DNA from: Marmoricola sp. Leaf446
GTDB lineage: Bacteria; Actinomycetota; Actinomycetes; Propionibacteriales; Nocardioidaceae
Direction of reading: 5' to 3'
Length of the DNA: 64,000 nt
Assembly (NCBI RefSeq): GCF_001424755.1
Contig: NZ_LMRF01000001.1
Location: 517,294 to 581,293, forward strand
The position numbers and the translations under genes are program-made. Positions 42,743 to 52,974 of this stretch are shown in pieces. Below the pieces are notes generated by a model that ran no database searches, was not told where the DNA came from, and saw nothing but the letters and a program-made list of their open reading frames with translations. Every line of letters begins with the position of its first letter. Position 1 is the stretch's first letter.

Positions 42743-44113
42743 ATGTCGCTCAGCACCCGCAGCACCTCGGACCCCTCCACCCCGGGGGAGGTCCCGGGGC
42801 AGGGCCTCGAGAAGGTCCCGCCGAGCCCCCGCCGCGTCGCGATCGCCTCGGCCGTCGGCGCCACCATCGAGTGGTACGACTTCTTCCTCTACGGCACCGC
42901 CGCGGGACTGGTCTTCGACAAGCTGTTCTTCAACGGCCTCGACGGGCCGGCCGCGCAGATCGCGGCGTTCGGCACCTTCGCCGTCGGCTTCGTCGCCCGC
43001 CCCGTCGGCGGGCTGGTCTTCGGCCACTTCGGCGACCGGGTCGGGCGCAAGCAGATGCTGCTGCTCACGCTGCTGATCATGGGGGTCGGCACGGCGGCGA
43101 TCGGGCTGCTGCCGTCGTACGACCAGATCGGGGTGTGGGCGCCGGTCCTGCTCGTCACGCTGCGGGTGCTGCAGGGCATCGGCGTCGGGGGCGAGTACGG
43201 CGGCGCGGTGCTGCTCGCCGTGGAGTACGCCCCGGCGCGCAGGCGGGGGCTCTTCGGCTCCGCCGCCCACGTCGGGGTGCCCGGCGGCCTGTTCCTCGCC
43301 GCGTCGGCCTTCTCGGTGGTCAGCCTGCTGCCCGACGAGCAGTTCCTGGCATGGGGCTGGCGGCTGTGCTTCCTGTCCAGCATCGTGCTGCTCGCCATCG
43401 GGGCCTACATCCGGCTCCAGGTCATGGAGACGCCGGCGTTCGCCAAGGTGCAGGAGCGCCGCGAGGTCTCCTCGGTGCCGCTGCGCGACCTGCTGCGGGC
43501 TCAGCCGCGGCGGCTGCTGCTCGGCATGGGCACCCGCTTCGTCGAGGGGTTCACCTTCAACCTCTACTCGGTCTACCTGCTCGCCTACGTCGTCACCGAC
43601 CTCGGGCTGCCGCGCTCCTGGGCGCTGGAGGGCATCGTGGTCGGCGCCTTCCTCGGGGTGGTGCTCGTGCCGGTCGCGGGTGCCCTGTCGGACCGGCTCG
43701 GCCGCAAGCGGGTCTTCTCCGCCGGCGCGACCGCGGCCCTGCTCTTCGCGGTGCCGACGGTGCTGCTGGTGCAGAGCGAGTCGCGGCTGGGCATCTTCGT
43801 CGCCCTCGTCGGCGGGCTCGGCGTGCTCTACGGCGTGGTCTACGGCCCGCTGGCGGCGTACTGGTCCGAGCTCTTCGACACCTCCTACCGCTACACCGCG
43901 CTGAGCACGCTCTACCAGGTGAGCGGGGTGGTGGCGTCGGGCCTGACGCCGCTGGTCGCCGCCTGGCTGGTAGCGCGCGGCGACGGCACGCTGTGGTGGG
44001 TCTCGGCGTACGCCGTGGGCGTGGCGCTGGTCAGCCTGGTCTCGGTCAGGCTGCTGCCGGAGACGGCCGGACGGGACCTCGACGAGCCCTGGCGCGTTGC
44101 AGCACCGCGTTAG
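42743..44113 (+). CDS. MFS transporter, metabolite:H+ symporter (MHS) family
   Basis: A 456-residue major facilitator with 12 membrane helices. Family markers are GATIEWYDFFLYGTAA in helix 1, GHFGDRVGRKQ in loop 2-3 and LSDRLGRKRVF in loop 8-9. Relatives carry shikimate, alpha-ketoglutarate, citrate or osmolytes. The substrate is not clear from the neighbouring genes. Its stop lies only ten bases from the next gene start. Confidence 0.92.
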   Translation: MSLSTRSTSDPSTPGEVPGQGLEKVPPSPRRVAIASAVGATIEWYDFFLYGTAAGLVFDKLFFNGLDGPAAQIAAFGTFAVGFVARPVGGLVFGHFGDRVGRKQMLLLTLLIMGVGTAAIGLLPSYDQIGVWAPVLLVTLRVLQGIGVGGEYGGAVLLAVEYAPARRRGLFGSAAHVGVPGGLFLAASAFSVVSLLPDEQFLAWGWRLCFLSSIVLLAIGAYIRLQVMETPAFAKVQERREVSSVPLRDLLRAQPRRLLLGMGTRFVEGFTFNLYSVYLLAYVVTDLGLPRSWALEGIVVGAFLGVVLVPVAGALSDRLGRKRVFSAGATAALLFAVPTVLLVQSESRLGIFVALVGGLGVLYGVVYGPLAAYWSELFDTSYRYTALSTLYQVSGVVASGLTPLVAAWLVARGDGTLWWVSAYAVGVALVSLVSVRLLPETAGRDLDEPWRVAAPR

Positions 44114-44123
44114 TTTGGCGAGC

Positions 44124-45512
44124 GTGACGACCCCACCCACCGCCCGGACCCTCGGCCAGCTCCGCGAGAGCGGCCACGAGCACCGGCCGCTGCGCACCGA
44201 GCTGCGCGAGAACCTCCTGTCCGCGCTGCGCGAGGGCCGCGACCCCTGGCCCGGCCTGCACGGCTTCGAGAGCACCGTCATCCCCCAGCTCGAGCGGGCG
44301 CTGCTCGCCGGCCACGACGTCGTCCTGCTCGGCGAGCGTGGCCAGGGCAAGACCCGGCTGCTGCGCACCCTGGTGGGCCTGCTCGACGAGTGGACGCCGG
44401 TCATCGCGGGCGCCGAGCTCGGCGAGCACCCCTACGACCCGATCACCCACGCCTCACAGCGCCGGGTCGCCGAGGAGGGCGACGACCTCGCCGTCGAGTG
44501 GCGTCACCGCGACGAGCGGTACGCCGAGAAGCTGGCCACCCCGGACACCTCGGTCGCCGACCTGATCGGCGACGTCGACCCGATGAAGGTCGCCGAGGGG
44601 CGCAGCCTGGGCGACCCCGAGACCATCCACTTCGGCCTGATCCCGCGCTCCCACCGCGGCATCGTGGCGATCAACGAGCTGCCCGACCTCGCCGAGCGGA
44701 TCCAGGTCGCGATGCTCAACGTGATGGAGGAGCGCGACATCCAGATCCGCGGCTACGTGCTGCGGTTGCCGCTCGACACCCTCGTCGTGGCCAGCGCCAA
44801 CCCCGAGGACTACACCAACCGCGGGCGGATCATCACCCCGCTCAAAGACCGCTTCGGCGCCGAGATCCGCACCCACTACCCGATCGCGCTCGAGGACGAG
44901 GTCGCGGTGATCCGGCAGGAGGCCGACCTCGTCGCCGACGTGCCCGACCACCTCGTGGAGATCCTCGCCCGCTTCACCCGGGCGCTGCGCGAGTCCAGCT
45001 CGGTCGACCAGCGCTCCGGCGTCTCGGCCCGGTTCTCGATCGCCGGTGCGGAGACGATCGCCGCTGCCGCGCTGCACCGCGCCACCACCCAGCGCGAGGA
45101 CCGCGCCGTGGCCCGCGTCGTCGACCTCGAGACGGCCGTGGAGGTGCTCGGCGGCAAGGTCGAGTTCGAGACCGGCGAGGAGGGGCGCGAGGAGCAGGTC
45201 CTCGAGCACCTGCTGCGCAAGGCCACCGCCGAGACCGTCCGGGCCCACCTCGCCGGCGTCGACCTCGGCCTGCTCGTGCAGGCCATCGAGGCCGGCGCCA
45301 TGGTCGTCACCGGCGCCCAGGTCAGCGCCATCGACGTGCTCTCGGGGCTGCCGCCCCTGGGCGAGTCCGACCTCTACGACCAGGTCTGCGACCGGCTGGG
45401 CGCCACCGACGACGGCACCCGCGCCGGCGCGGTCGAGCTCGCGCTGGAGGGCCTGTTCCTGGCCCAGCGGATCAGCAAGGACTCGGGCGAGGGCGAGACC
45501 GTCTATGGCTGA
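44124..45512 (+). CDS. MoxR/magnesium-chelatase-type AAA+ ATPase
   Basis: A 462-residue AAA+ protein of the ChlI/MoxR group. Walker A is GERGQGKTRLL, Walker B-like IVAINELPDLAERIQVAML, sensor I VVASANPEDYTNRG and a Lys-Asp-Arg sensor LKDRFGAEI. The GTG at 44124 is chosen over the in-frame start inside the transporter gene. Its last bases overlap the start of a large VWA protein, its probable partner. Often annotated as magnesium chelatase, but no chlorophyll or cobalamin chelatase genes are near. Confidence 0.87.
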   Translation: MTTPPTARTLGQLRESGHEHRPLRTELRENLLSALREGRDPWPGLHGFESTVIPQLERALLAGHDVVLLGERGQGKTRLLRTLVGLLDEWTPVIAGAELGEHPYDPITHASQRRVAEEGDDLAVEWRHRDERYAEKLATPDTSVADLIGDVDPMKVAEGRSLGDPETIHFGLIPRSHRGIVAINELPDLAERIQVAMLNVMEERDIQIRGYVLRLPLDTLVVASANPEDYTNRGRIITPLKDRFGAEIRTHYPIALEDEVAVIRQEADLVADVPDHLVEILARFTRALRESSSVDQRSGVSARFSIAGAETIAAAALHRATTQREDRAVARVVDLETAVEVLGGKVEFETGEEGREEQVLEHLLRKATAETVRAHLAGVDLGLLVQAIEAGAMVVTGAQVSAIDVLSGLPPLGESDLYDQVCDRLGATDDGTRAGAVELALEGLFLAQRISKDSGEGETVYG

Positions 45513-47625
45513 CGCCGGCGACCCCGCCGGCCCGGGCTCCGGGCCGGAGGACCGCGACGCCCGGCGTCGGGCCCGGCTGGCCGGCGGACGCGCCCGCCGG
45601 CCCGCGCTGCGCTCGCGCTACGGCCGCTACGCCGGCGGGCCCGACCCGCTGGCACCCCCGGTCGACCTCGCGGAGGCGCTCGACGCCATCGGCGAGGACG
45701 TGATGGCGGGCTACAGCCCCGAGCACGCGATGCGCGAGTTCCTGCGCCGGGGCGGCCGCGACCAGACCGGCCTCGACGACCTCGCCCGCCGGGTCGCGGA
45801 GAAGCGCCGCGAGCTGCTGGAGAAGCACGGCCTCGACGGCACCATGGCGGAGGTCAAGGAGCTGCTCGACCAGGCGGTCCTGGCCGAGCGCGGCCAGCTC
45901 GCGCGCGACGTCGACCTCGACGACGGCGACCGCGCGCTGCGCGAGATGCAGCTGGCGAACCTCCCGGCCAGCCCCGCAGCGGCGGTCAGCGAGCTCGCGT
46001 CGTACGACTGGAAGAGCGGGGAGGCCCGCGAGAAGTTCGACCAGATCAAGGACCTGCTCGGCCGCGAGATGCTCGACCAGCGCTTCGCGGGCATGAAGCA
46101 GGCGCTGGAGAACGCCACCGACGAGGACCGCCAGCACGTCAACGAGATGCTGCAGGACCTCAACGGCCTGCTCGAGAAGCACCGGCTCGGCGAGGACACC
46201 CCCGAGGACTTCGCGGACTTCATGGACAAGCACGGCGAGTTCTTCCCGGAGGACCCGCAGGACATCGACGAGCTGATGGACGCCCTGGCCCAGCGGGCGG
46301 CCGCCGCCCAGCGGATGCGCAACTCGATGACGCCCGAGCAGCGCGCCGAGCTCGACGCGCTGGCCGCCCAGGCGTTCGGCTCGCCCGAGCTCATGCAGTC
46401 GCTGTCCCAGCTCGACGACCACCTCCGCTCGCTGCGTCCCGGCGAGGACTGGGGCGGGTCGGAGGACTTCGAGGGGCAGGAGGGCCTCGGTCTCGGCGAC
46501 GGCACCGGCGTGCTGCAGGACCTCGCCGACCTCGACGACCTGGCCGAGCAGCTCTCGCAGTCCTACGGCGGCGCCCGCATGGACGACGTCGACATCGAGG
46601 CGCTCGAGCGCCAGCTCGGGCAGCAGGCTGGCGTCGACGCCCGCACGCTGGCGGAGCTGGAGCGCGCGCTGGCCGACACCGGCTACCTCAAGCGCTCCTC
46701 CGACGGCCAGCTGACGCTCTCGCCCAAGGCGATGCGCCAGCTCGGCAAGTCGCTGCTCAAGGACGTCGCGCAGCGGATGTCGGGCCGCCAGGGCGCACGC
46801 GACCTGCGGCAGGCCGGCGCCGCGGGGGAGCGCTCCGGCGCCAGCCGCGAGTGGGCCTTCGGTGACACCGAGCCGTGGGACGTCACCCGCACCGTCACCA
46901 ACGCGGTGGTCCGGACCGCGGGCGAGGGCGGCGACACCTCGCGCGGCGTACGCCTGGAGATCGGCGACGTCGAGGTCCACGAGACCGAGGCCCGCACCCA
47001 GGCCGCCGTGGCGCTGCTCGTCGACACGTCGTTCTCGATGGCGATGGCCAACCGGTGGGTCCCGATGAAGCGCACCGCGCTGGCGCTGCACCAGCTGATC
47101 TCGACCCGCTTCCGCGGCGACGCGCTCCAGCTGATCGGCTTCGGCCGCGCGGCGCAGACGATGCAGATCGAGGAGCTGACCGCGCTCGACGCCCGGTGGG
47201 ACAAGGGCACCAACCTGCACCACGGGCTGCTGCTGGCCAACCGCCACTTCCGCAAGCACCCCAACGCCCAGCCGGTGCTGCTCATCGTCACCGACGGTGA
47301 GCCCACCAGCCACCTCGAGCCGGACGGCGAGGTCTTCTTCTCCTACCCGCCGCACCCGCTCACGGTGGCCTGGTCGGTGCGCGAGCTCGACAACGCGATG
47401 CGCCTCGGCGCCCAGACGACGTTCTTCCGGCTCGGCGACGACCCGGGCCTGGGCCGCTTCCTCCAGCAGCTCGCCGACCGCGTCGACGGCACCGTCGTGT
47501 CCCCCGAGCTCGACGACCTCGGCGCCGCCGTCGTCGGCAGCTACCTCGGCGGCCGTGGCGGCCGCTCGGGCCCGCCCGGGTTCGACGACTGGTACGGCGG
47601 TCGCGGGGCGTGGTTCGGGGGCTGA
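45505..47625 (+). CDS. large VWA domain protein, partner of the MoxR ATPase
   Basis: A 706-residue protein. A basic N-terminus leads into a long helical middle (about 60-430) rich in Asp, Glu and Leu. A C-terminal VWA domain has the metal site VDTSFSMAM (DxSxS) and GTNLHHG. The tail is Gly-rich (GGRGGRSGPPG). The eight-base overlap with the ATPase gene shows that the two are made together. Such pairs act like the ChlI-ChlD or RavA-ViaA couples, remodelling a target complex. The target is unknown; none is encoded next to it. Confidence 0.88.
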   Translation: MADAGDPAGPGSGPEDRDARRRARLAGGRARRPALRSRYGRYAGGPDPLAPPVDLAEALDAIGEDVMAGYSPEHAMREFLRRGGRDQTGLDDLARRVAEKRRELLEKHGLDGTMAEVKELLDQAVLAERGQLARDVDLDDGDRALREMQLANLPASPAAAVSELASYDWKSGEAREKFDQIKDLLGREMLDQRFAGMKQALENATDEDRQHVNEMLQDLNGLLEKHRLGEDTPEDFADFMDKHGEFFPEDPQDIDELMDALAQRAAAAQRMRNSMTPEQRAELDALAAQAFGSPELMQSLSQLDDHLRSLRPGEDWGGSEDFEGQEGLGLGDGTGVLQDLADLDDLAEQLSQSYGGARMDDVDIEALERQLGQQAGVDARTLAELERALADTGYLKRSSDGQLTLSPKAMRQLGKSLLKDVAQRMSGRQGARDLRQAGAAGERSGASREWAFGDTEPWDVTRTVTNAVVRTAGEGGDTSRGVRLEIGDVEVHETEARTQAAVALLVDTSFSMAMANRWVPMKRTALALHQLISTRFRGDALQLIGFGRAAQTMQIEELTALDARWDKGTNLHHGLLLANRHFRKHPNAQPVLLIVTDGEPTSHLEPDGEVFFSYPPHPLTVAWSVRELDNAMRLGAQTTFFRLGDDPGLGRFLQQLADRVDGTVVSPELDDLGAAVVGSYLGGRGGRSGPPGFDDWYGGRGAWFGG

Positions 47626-47646
47626 CCCGGCCGCCCGGCCACCTCG

Positions 47647-47727
47647 CTGATTCGCCGTCCGGGGAATCAGCACCTCGGTGTCAGGTCAGCGTCGTGCGGA
47701 GGTCCCGACCGCGACACTGACCTGACA
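47647..47727. terminator. tandem hairpins between convergent genes
   Basis: Hairpin 1 pairs CTGATTC (47647-47653) with GAATCAG (47664-47670). Hairpin 2 has an 11-bp perfect stem, TGTCAGGTCAG (47679-47689) with 47717-47727, extended by four more pairs after one mismatch. Likely bidirectional terminators for the VWA and acyl-CoA dehydrogenase genes. Confidence 0.65.
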
Positions 47728-47758
47728 GTGAGCCGCGGGCCCGTCGTACGCCGCCCCG

Positions 47759-48886
47759 TCAGCCGACGGGCTCGACGACCTCGTGGTCGGTGAGCGTGGC
47801 GAGGAGGTGCTTGGTCTGCTCGCGCCCGTCGCCCAGCAGGTGGTCGATGGCGGTGAGGCGGGAGGTCATGTGGCCCACGGCGTACTCCGCGGTCATGCCG
47901 ATGCCGCCGTGGAGCTGGATCGCCTCCTGGCCGACGTGGCGGCCGGCCTTGCTCACCTGCAGCTTGGCGCGGCGGGCGGCGTCGCTGACCTGCTGCGGCG
48001 TCGAGCCGTGGTCGGCGAGGACCATCGTGGCCCAGGTGACGATGCTGCGGGACAGCTCGAGCGAGGTGTACATGTCCGCCGCCCGGAACGTCAGCGCCTG
48101 GAAGCGGTTGAGCGTCATCCCGAACTGCTTGCGGGTGGTGAGGTAGTCGGTGGTCAGGCGCAGCGCCGACTCCATCAGCCCCAGCGCCTCGTGGCAGTAG
48201 GTTATCTTGGCCGCGGCCACGACGCGCTCGAGCGCGGCGAGGGTGTCGACCGAGCCGTCGCCGAGCCGGGTGGCCGGCGCACCGTCGAGGGTGACGCGGG
48301 CGGCGCGACCCCCGTCGAAGGTGGCGTACGACGAGGTCTCGACGCCCTCGCCGGGGGTGACCAGGAACAGGGCCGGTCCGCCGTCGGTCGTCGCGGAGAC
48401 GACGAGCAGGTCGGCGCGACCGCCGGCCACGACGGGCTCCTTGACGCCGGTCAGGCGGCCGTCCTTCTCCACGACGCCCTCGCCGGCCAGGTCCCAGCGG
48501 GAGCCGGGCTCGAGCAGCGCGGCGGCGACGACCTTCTCGCCCGAGGAGATCGCGCCGAGGACCTCCGACTTCTGCTCGGCCGTGCCCAGCGCCGCGACGA
48601 GGCCGCCGGCGAGCACCACGGTGTCGACGTAGGGCTCGGGGGCGTTGACGCGACCGAGCTCCTCGGCCACGACGGCCAGCTCGACCGGGCCGGCGCCCAT
48701 GCCGCCGTCGTCCTCGCTGTAGGGCAGGCCCAGCAGGCCCATCTCGGCCAGCCTGCCCCACTGCTCCTGCGAGAACCCGGGGTCCTCGGAGGTGGCAGCG
48801 CGCCGCTGCTCGTTGTCGAAGCCCTTCAGCAGGCCGCGCACCGCGTCACGCAGGGCGGTCTGCTCGTCGTCCAGGGAGAAGTCCAT
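47759..48886 (-). CDS. acyl-CoA dehydrogenase, smaller partner type
   Basis: A 375-residue flavoprotein of the acyl-CoA dehydrogenase family: N-terminal helical part, a middle beta domain and a C-terminal FAD region with LMESALRLTTDYLTTRKQFG and QLHGGIGMTAEYAVGH. The middle domain is poorly conserved. It follows a second acyl-CoA dehydrogenase by 25 bases. Paired unlike FadE subunits that form alpha2beta2 enzymes are known in steroid side-chain oxidation in actinobacteria; this pair may be similar. Confidence 0.9.
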   Translation of the reverse strand: MDFSLDDEQTALRDAVRGLLKGFDNEQRRAATSEDPGFSQEQWGRLAEMGLLGLPYSEDDGGMGAGPVELAVVAEELGRVNAPEPYVDTVVLAGGLVAALGTAEQKSEVLGAISSGEKVVAAALLEPGSRWDLAGEGVVEKDGRLTGVKEPVVAGGRADLLVVSATTDGGPALFLVTPGEGVETSSYATFDGGRAARVTLDGAPATRLGDGSVDTLAALERVVAAAKITYCHEALGLMESALRLTTDYLTTRKQFGMTLNRFQALTFRAADMYTSLELSRSIVTWATMVLADHGSTPQQVSDAARRAKLQVSKAGRHVGQEAIQLHGGIGMTAEYAVGHMTSRLTAIDHLLGDGREQTKHLLATLTDHEVVEPVG

Positions 48887-48911
48887 TGGTGTGCGCTCCT
48901 TCGCGAGCGGG

Positions 48912-50069
<1,158 letters not shown>

Positions 50070-50156
50070 GGGAGCTCCTGTGGGGTCGGGCGGCGTACGT
50101 CGGACACGTTACCGCCAGGTACGTGAGCCCGGTGGCGGACCGGGGTCGCCCACCGG

Positions 50157-50639
50157 TCAGGCCGAGAGGGCCTTCTCGATGTCGCCGGCGAGCTTCTCGG
50201 GCTTGGTGGTCGAGCCGTAGCGCTTGATGACCTGGCCGTCCTTGCCGACGAGGAACTTGGTGAAGTTCCACTTGATCTTCTCGCCGAGGAGCCCGCGCTT
50301 CTCCTCGCGCAGCCACTTGTAGACCGGGTGCGCGTCGTCGCCGTTGACGTCGACCTTGGAGAACATGTCGAAGCTGACGCCGTAGTTCTTCTGGCAGAAC
50401 GCGCCGATCTCCGCGTCGCTGCCCGGGTCCTGGTTGCCGAACTGGTTGCAGGGGAAGCCGAGCACGGCCAGGCCGCGGTCGGCGTACTGCTGGTGCAGCT
50501 GCTCGAGGCCCTCGAGCTGCGGGGTGAAGCCGCACTGCGAGGCGGTGTTCACGACCAGGGCCACCTTGCCGTCGTAGGCGCTCAGCGGCACCTCCTGCCC
50601 GTCGATGGAGGTGGCGGTGAAGTCGCTCAGGGTGGTCAC
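50157..50639 (-). CDS. glutathione peroxidase-family peroxidase
   Basis: A 160-residue thioredoxin-fold peroxidase. Peroxidatic Cys36 lies in NTASQCGFTPQ, Gln70 in FPCNQFGNQ and Trp124 in KIKWNFTKFL, completing the catalytic triad with Asn. The resolving-type Cys at FPCNQ/GAFCQ positions suggests that it uses thioredoxin, not glutathione, as actinobacteria lack glutathione. The start is GTG. It detoxifies hydroperoxides in the cytoplasm. Confidence 0.93.
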   Translation of the reverse strand: MTTLSDFTATSIDGQEVPLSAYDGKVALVVNTASQCGFTPQLEGLEQLHQQYADRGLAVLGFPCNQFGNQDPGSDAEIGAFCQKNYGVSFDMFSKVDVNGDDAHPVYKWLREEKRGLLGEKIKWNFTKFLVGKDGQVIKRYGSTTKPEKLAGDIEKALSA

Positions 50640-50801
50640 GGGTGGTGTCCTCTCGTCGGGGATGGCGGCGCGCGGTGGTTCGGAGCCGCCGGGCGCGCGG
50701 ATGGGCCCGGCGGACGGGCCCGGCGTACGCCGCAGCCCCGTCAGCCTGGCACGACGAGGCGCGACGCGGCGCAGCACGGGCCGACCGGTAGTTTCCGACC
50801 C

Positions 50802-52118
50802 ATGGCCACCCCGCTCCAGGCGCCCGACGACGCCACCACCTCCCCGTCGCCGTCCGCCCCCCTGCCCGGCGTCTTCGGCGGTCCCGACACCGCCGCCGAC
50901 GCCGAGCGGCTGCGCCGGCTCCGGCGGATGCAGGCGGTCGCGCTGGGCCTGCTGATCCTGGCGGCCGTGGTGTACGTCGCGACGCTGGACCGCGACGGCT
51001 TCTGGGGGTTCGTCAACGCCGGCGCCGAGGCGAGCATGGTGGGCGCGATCGCCGACTGGTTCGCGGTGACCGCGCTGTTCCGGCACCCCCTGCGGCTGCC
51101 GATCCCGCACACCGCGCTGGTGCCGACCCGCAAGGACGAGTTCGGCAGGAGCCTGGAGGAGTTCTTCGCGGAGAACTTCCTGCAGGAGCAGGTCGTGCGC
51201 GAGCGCCTCGCCGCGGCCGACATCGCCCGCCGCCTCGGTGACTGGGTGGCCGACCCCGCCCACGCCCGTCGCGTCGTCGCCGAGGGCGCCACGGTCGCGG
51301 GCCTGGGCCTGGAGCGGCTCAAGGACTCCGACGTGGAGTCGGTGGTCCGCGACGTCGTCATCCCGCGGTTCGTGGCCGAGCCGGTCTCGCCGGTCGCCGG
51401 GCGGCTGCTCCAGGAGGTGGTGCGCGACGGCGCCCACCACGGGCTGGTCGACCTCGCGCTGACCGAGGCCCACGAGTGGCTGGTGCACCACCAGGAGCGG
51501 TTCACCCAGGTCGTCGGCGAGCGGGCGCCGTGGTGGGCGCCGGAGCGGGTCAACGAGGCGATCGTCAACCGGCTGCACCTCGAGGCGATCCGCTGGATCG
51601 CCGACATCCGTCGCGACCCCGACCACTCCGCCCGGCAGGCGCTCGACTCCTTCCTGGCCCAGCTGGCCGACGACCTGCTGAACGACCCGGAGACCCAGGA
51701 GCGCACCGAGAGCCTCAAGCGCCGGCTGCTCGAGACGCCGCAGATGGTCACCACGGGCATGTCGCTGTGGAGCGCGTTCCGTACGGCGCTGCTCGCCGCG
51801 CTCGCCGAGGAGGACGGCCCGCTGCGCGACCGCGCGGCCCGCGAGCTGGTGTCCTTCGGCGAGCGGATCGGCACCGACGAGGCGCTGCGGCAGCGCCTGG
51901 AGACCTGGCTGGCCGACCTGGTCGTCTTCGCGGTGGGTCGCTACGGCCAGGAGCTGACCTCGGTCATCACCGCGACCATCGCTCGCTGGGACGGCGAGGA
52001 GGCCGCCCGCAAGATCGAGCTGCACGTGGGCCGCGACCTGCAGTTCATCAGGATCAACGGCACCATCGTGGGTGGCCTGGTGGGCGTGGTCATCCACGCG
52101 GTCACACTGGTGCTGTGA
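50802..52118 (+). CDS. DUF445 family membrane-anchored protein
   Basis: A 438-residue protein of the DUF445 (YjiN-like) family. An N-terminal membrane helix (about 45-65) leads into GAEASMVGAIADWFAVTALFRHPL, the family hallmark. A long helical middle follows, with a second hydrophobic segment at the C-terminus (ING TIVGGLVGVVIHAVTLVL region). Function unknown. TAGTTT seven bases before the ATG suggests a leaderless transcript. It overlaps the S4 gene by four bases. Confidence 0.88.
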   Translation: MATPLQAPDDATTSPSPSAPLPGVFGGPDTAADAERLRRLRRMQAVALGLLILAAVVYVATLDRDGFWGFVNAGAEASMVGAIADWFAVTALFRHPLRLPIPHTALVPTRKDEFGRSLEEFFAENFLQEQVVRERLAAADIARRLGDWVADPAHARRVVAEGATVAGLGLERLKDSDVESVVRDVVIPRFVAEPVSPVAGRLLQEVVRDGAHHGLVDLALTEAHEWLVHHQERFTQVVGERAPWWAPERVNEAIVNRLHLEAIRWIADIRRDPDHSARQALDSFLAQLADDLLNDPETQERTESLKRRLLETPQMVTTGMSLWSAFRTALLAALAEEDGPLRDRAARELVSFGERIGTDEALRQRLETWLADLVVFAVGRYGQELTSVITATIARWDGEEAARKIELHVGRDLQFIRINGTIVGGLVGVVIHAVTLVL

Positions 52119-52426
52119 ACCCGTTCCGCCGCCGTCGCTCCGACCCCTGCGCCGACCCCGCCGCCGACCGGTCGGCCGGCCCGCCGCCCCCGGAGGACGT
52201 GCCGATCAAGGACGAGATGATCCGCCTGGGCCAGTTCCTCAAGCTCGCCAACCTCGTCGAGAACGGCGCCGACGCCAAGGTCGTCATCGCCGAGGGCCGC
52301 GTGAGCGTCAACGACGAGCCCGAGCTCCGCCGCGGCCGCCAGCTGGTGGTCGGCGACGTCGTGGCCCTCGGGACCGCACGCTCCCGCGTCGCCTCGGGTG
52401 GTGACGAGGTCGACGTCCCGTGGTGA
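52115..52426 (+). CDS. S4 domain RNA-binding protein
   Basis: A 103-residue protein. A basic N-terminus and Pro-rich linker precede an S4/YbcJ-like RNA-binding domain (LGQFLKLANLVENGADAKVV and RVSVNDEPELRRGRQLVVGD). The target RNA is unknown. GTG start overlaps the DUF445 stop (GTGA). A family A hairpin begins on the very next base after its stop codon. Confidence 0.88.
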   Translation: MNPFRRRRSDPCADPAADRSAGPPPPEDVPIKDEMIRLGQFLKLANLVENGADAKVVIAEGRVSVNDEPELRRGRQLVVGDVVALGTARSRVASGGDEVDVPW

Positions 52427-52496
52427 GGGCAGTTTCACCGGCCAGCCGGTGAAACTGCCCGCCGGACCGGGACGAACCGGTCAGCGGCGGGCAGTT
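52427..52496 (+). repeat. dispersed palindromic element, family A copy 3
   Basis: The 16-bp hairpin (52427-52460) is identical in both arms to copy 1. GGGCAGTT recurs at 52489-52496, again 28 bases from the hairpin. The GAGTTGTCCG block of copies 1 and 2 is not seen. It lies between the convergent S4 and FKBP genes. Confidence 0.85.
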
Positions 52497-52522
52497 CCGC
52501 CACCTCGTGGTGACGGGTGGGA

Positions 52523-52897
52523 TCAGCGGACGTCGACGAGGTCCACGACGAAGATCAGCGTCTCGCCGGGCTTGATCACGCCGCCAGCGCCACGGTCTCC
52601 GTAGGCCAGGTGGGGCGGGATGGTGAGACGGCGACGGCCGCCCACCTTCATGCCCTGCACGCCGGTGTCCCAGCCGGTGATGACCTGGCCGACGCCGAGG
52701 CGGAAGTCGAGCGGGGCGCCGCGGTTGTACGACGCGTCGAACTCCTCGCCGGTGGAGTGGGCCACGCCCACGTAGTGCACCGACACGGTGCTGCCGGAGG
52801 TGGCCTCGGCGCCGTCGCCCTCGGTGATCTCGGTGATCTCGAGCTCGGAGGGGGCGGGGCCGTCGGGCGGGTCGATCTCGGGCTTCTGAGCAGTCAT
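52523..52897 (-). CDS. FKBP-type peptidyl-prolyl cis-trans isomerase
   Basis: A 124-residue single-domain FKBP. Active-site stretches are VSVHYVGVAHSTGEEFDASY, VGQVITGWDTGVQGMKVGGRR and IPPHLAYGDRGAGG. It speeds prolyl isomerisation during protein folding. No signal peptide, so cytoplasmic. The ATG at 52895-52897 yields the family N-terminus; the longer frame upstream is Arg-rich and unlikely. Confidence 0.94.
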   Translation of the reverse strand: MTAQKPEIDPPDGPAPSELEITEITEGDGAEATSGSTVSVHYVGVAHSTGEEFDASYNRGAPLDFRLGVGQVITGWDTGVQGMKVGGRRRLTIPPHLAYGDRGAGGVIKPGETLIFVVDLVDVR

Positions 52898-52974
52898 GGG
52901 GCAAGCCTGCCACGAGGCGTCCGGCCGCCGGCCGCGCACCCGTCCGACCATCTGCTTGCTACGAATGGCCCGAC

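Noticed and set aside
44097-45512. Start of the large MoxR-type ATPase inside the transporter gene
   Set aside because: The first residues are not conserved and GTG 44124, just after the transporter stop, is more likely.
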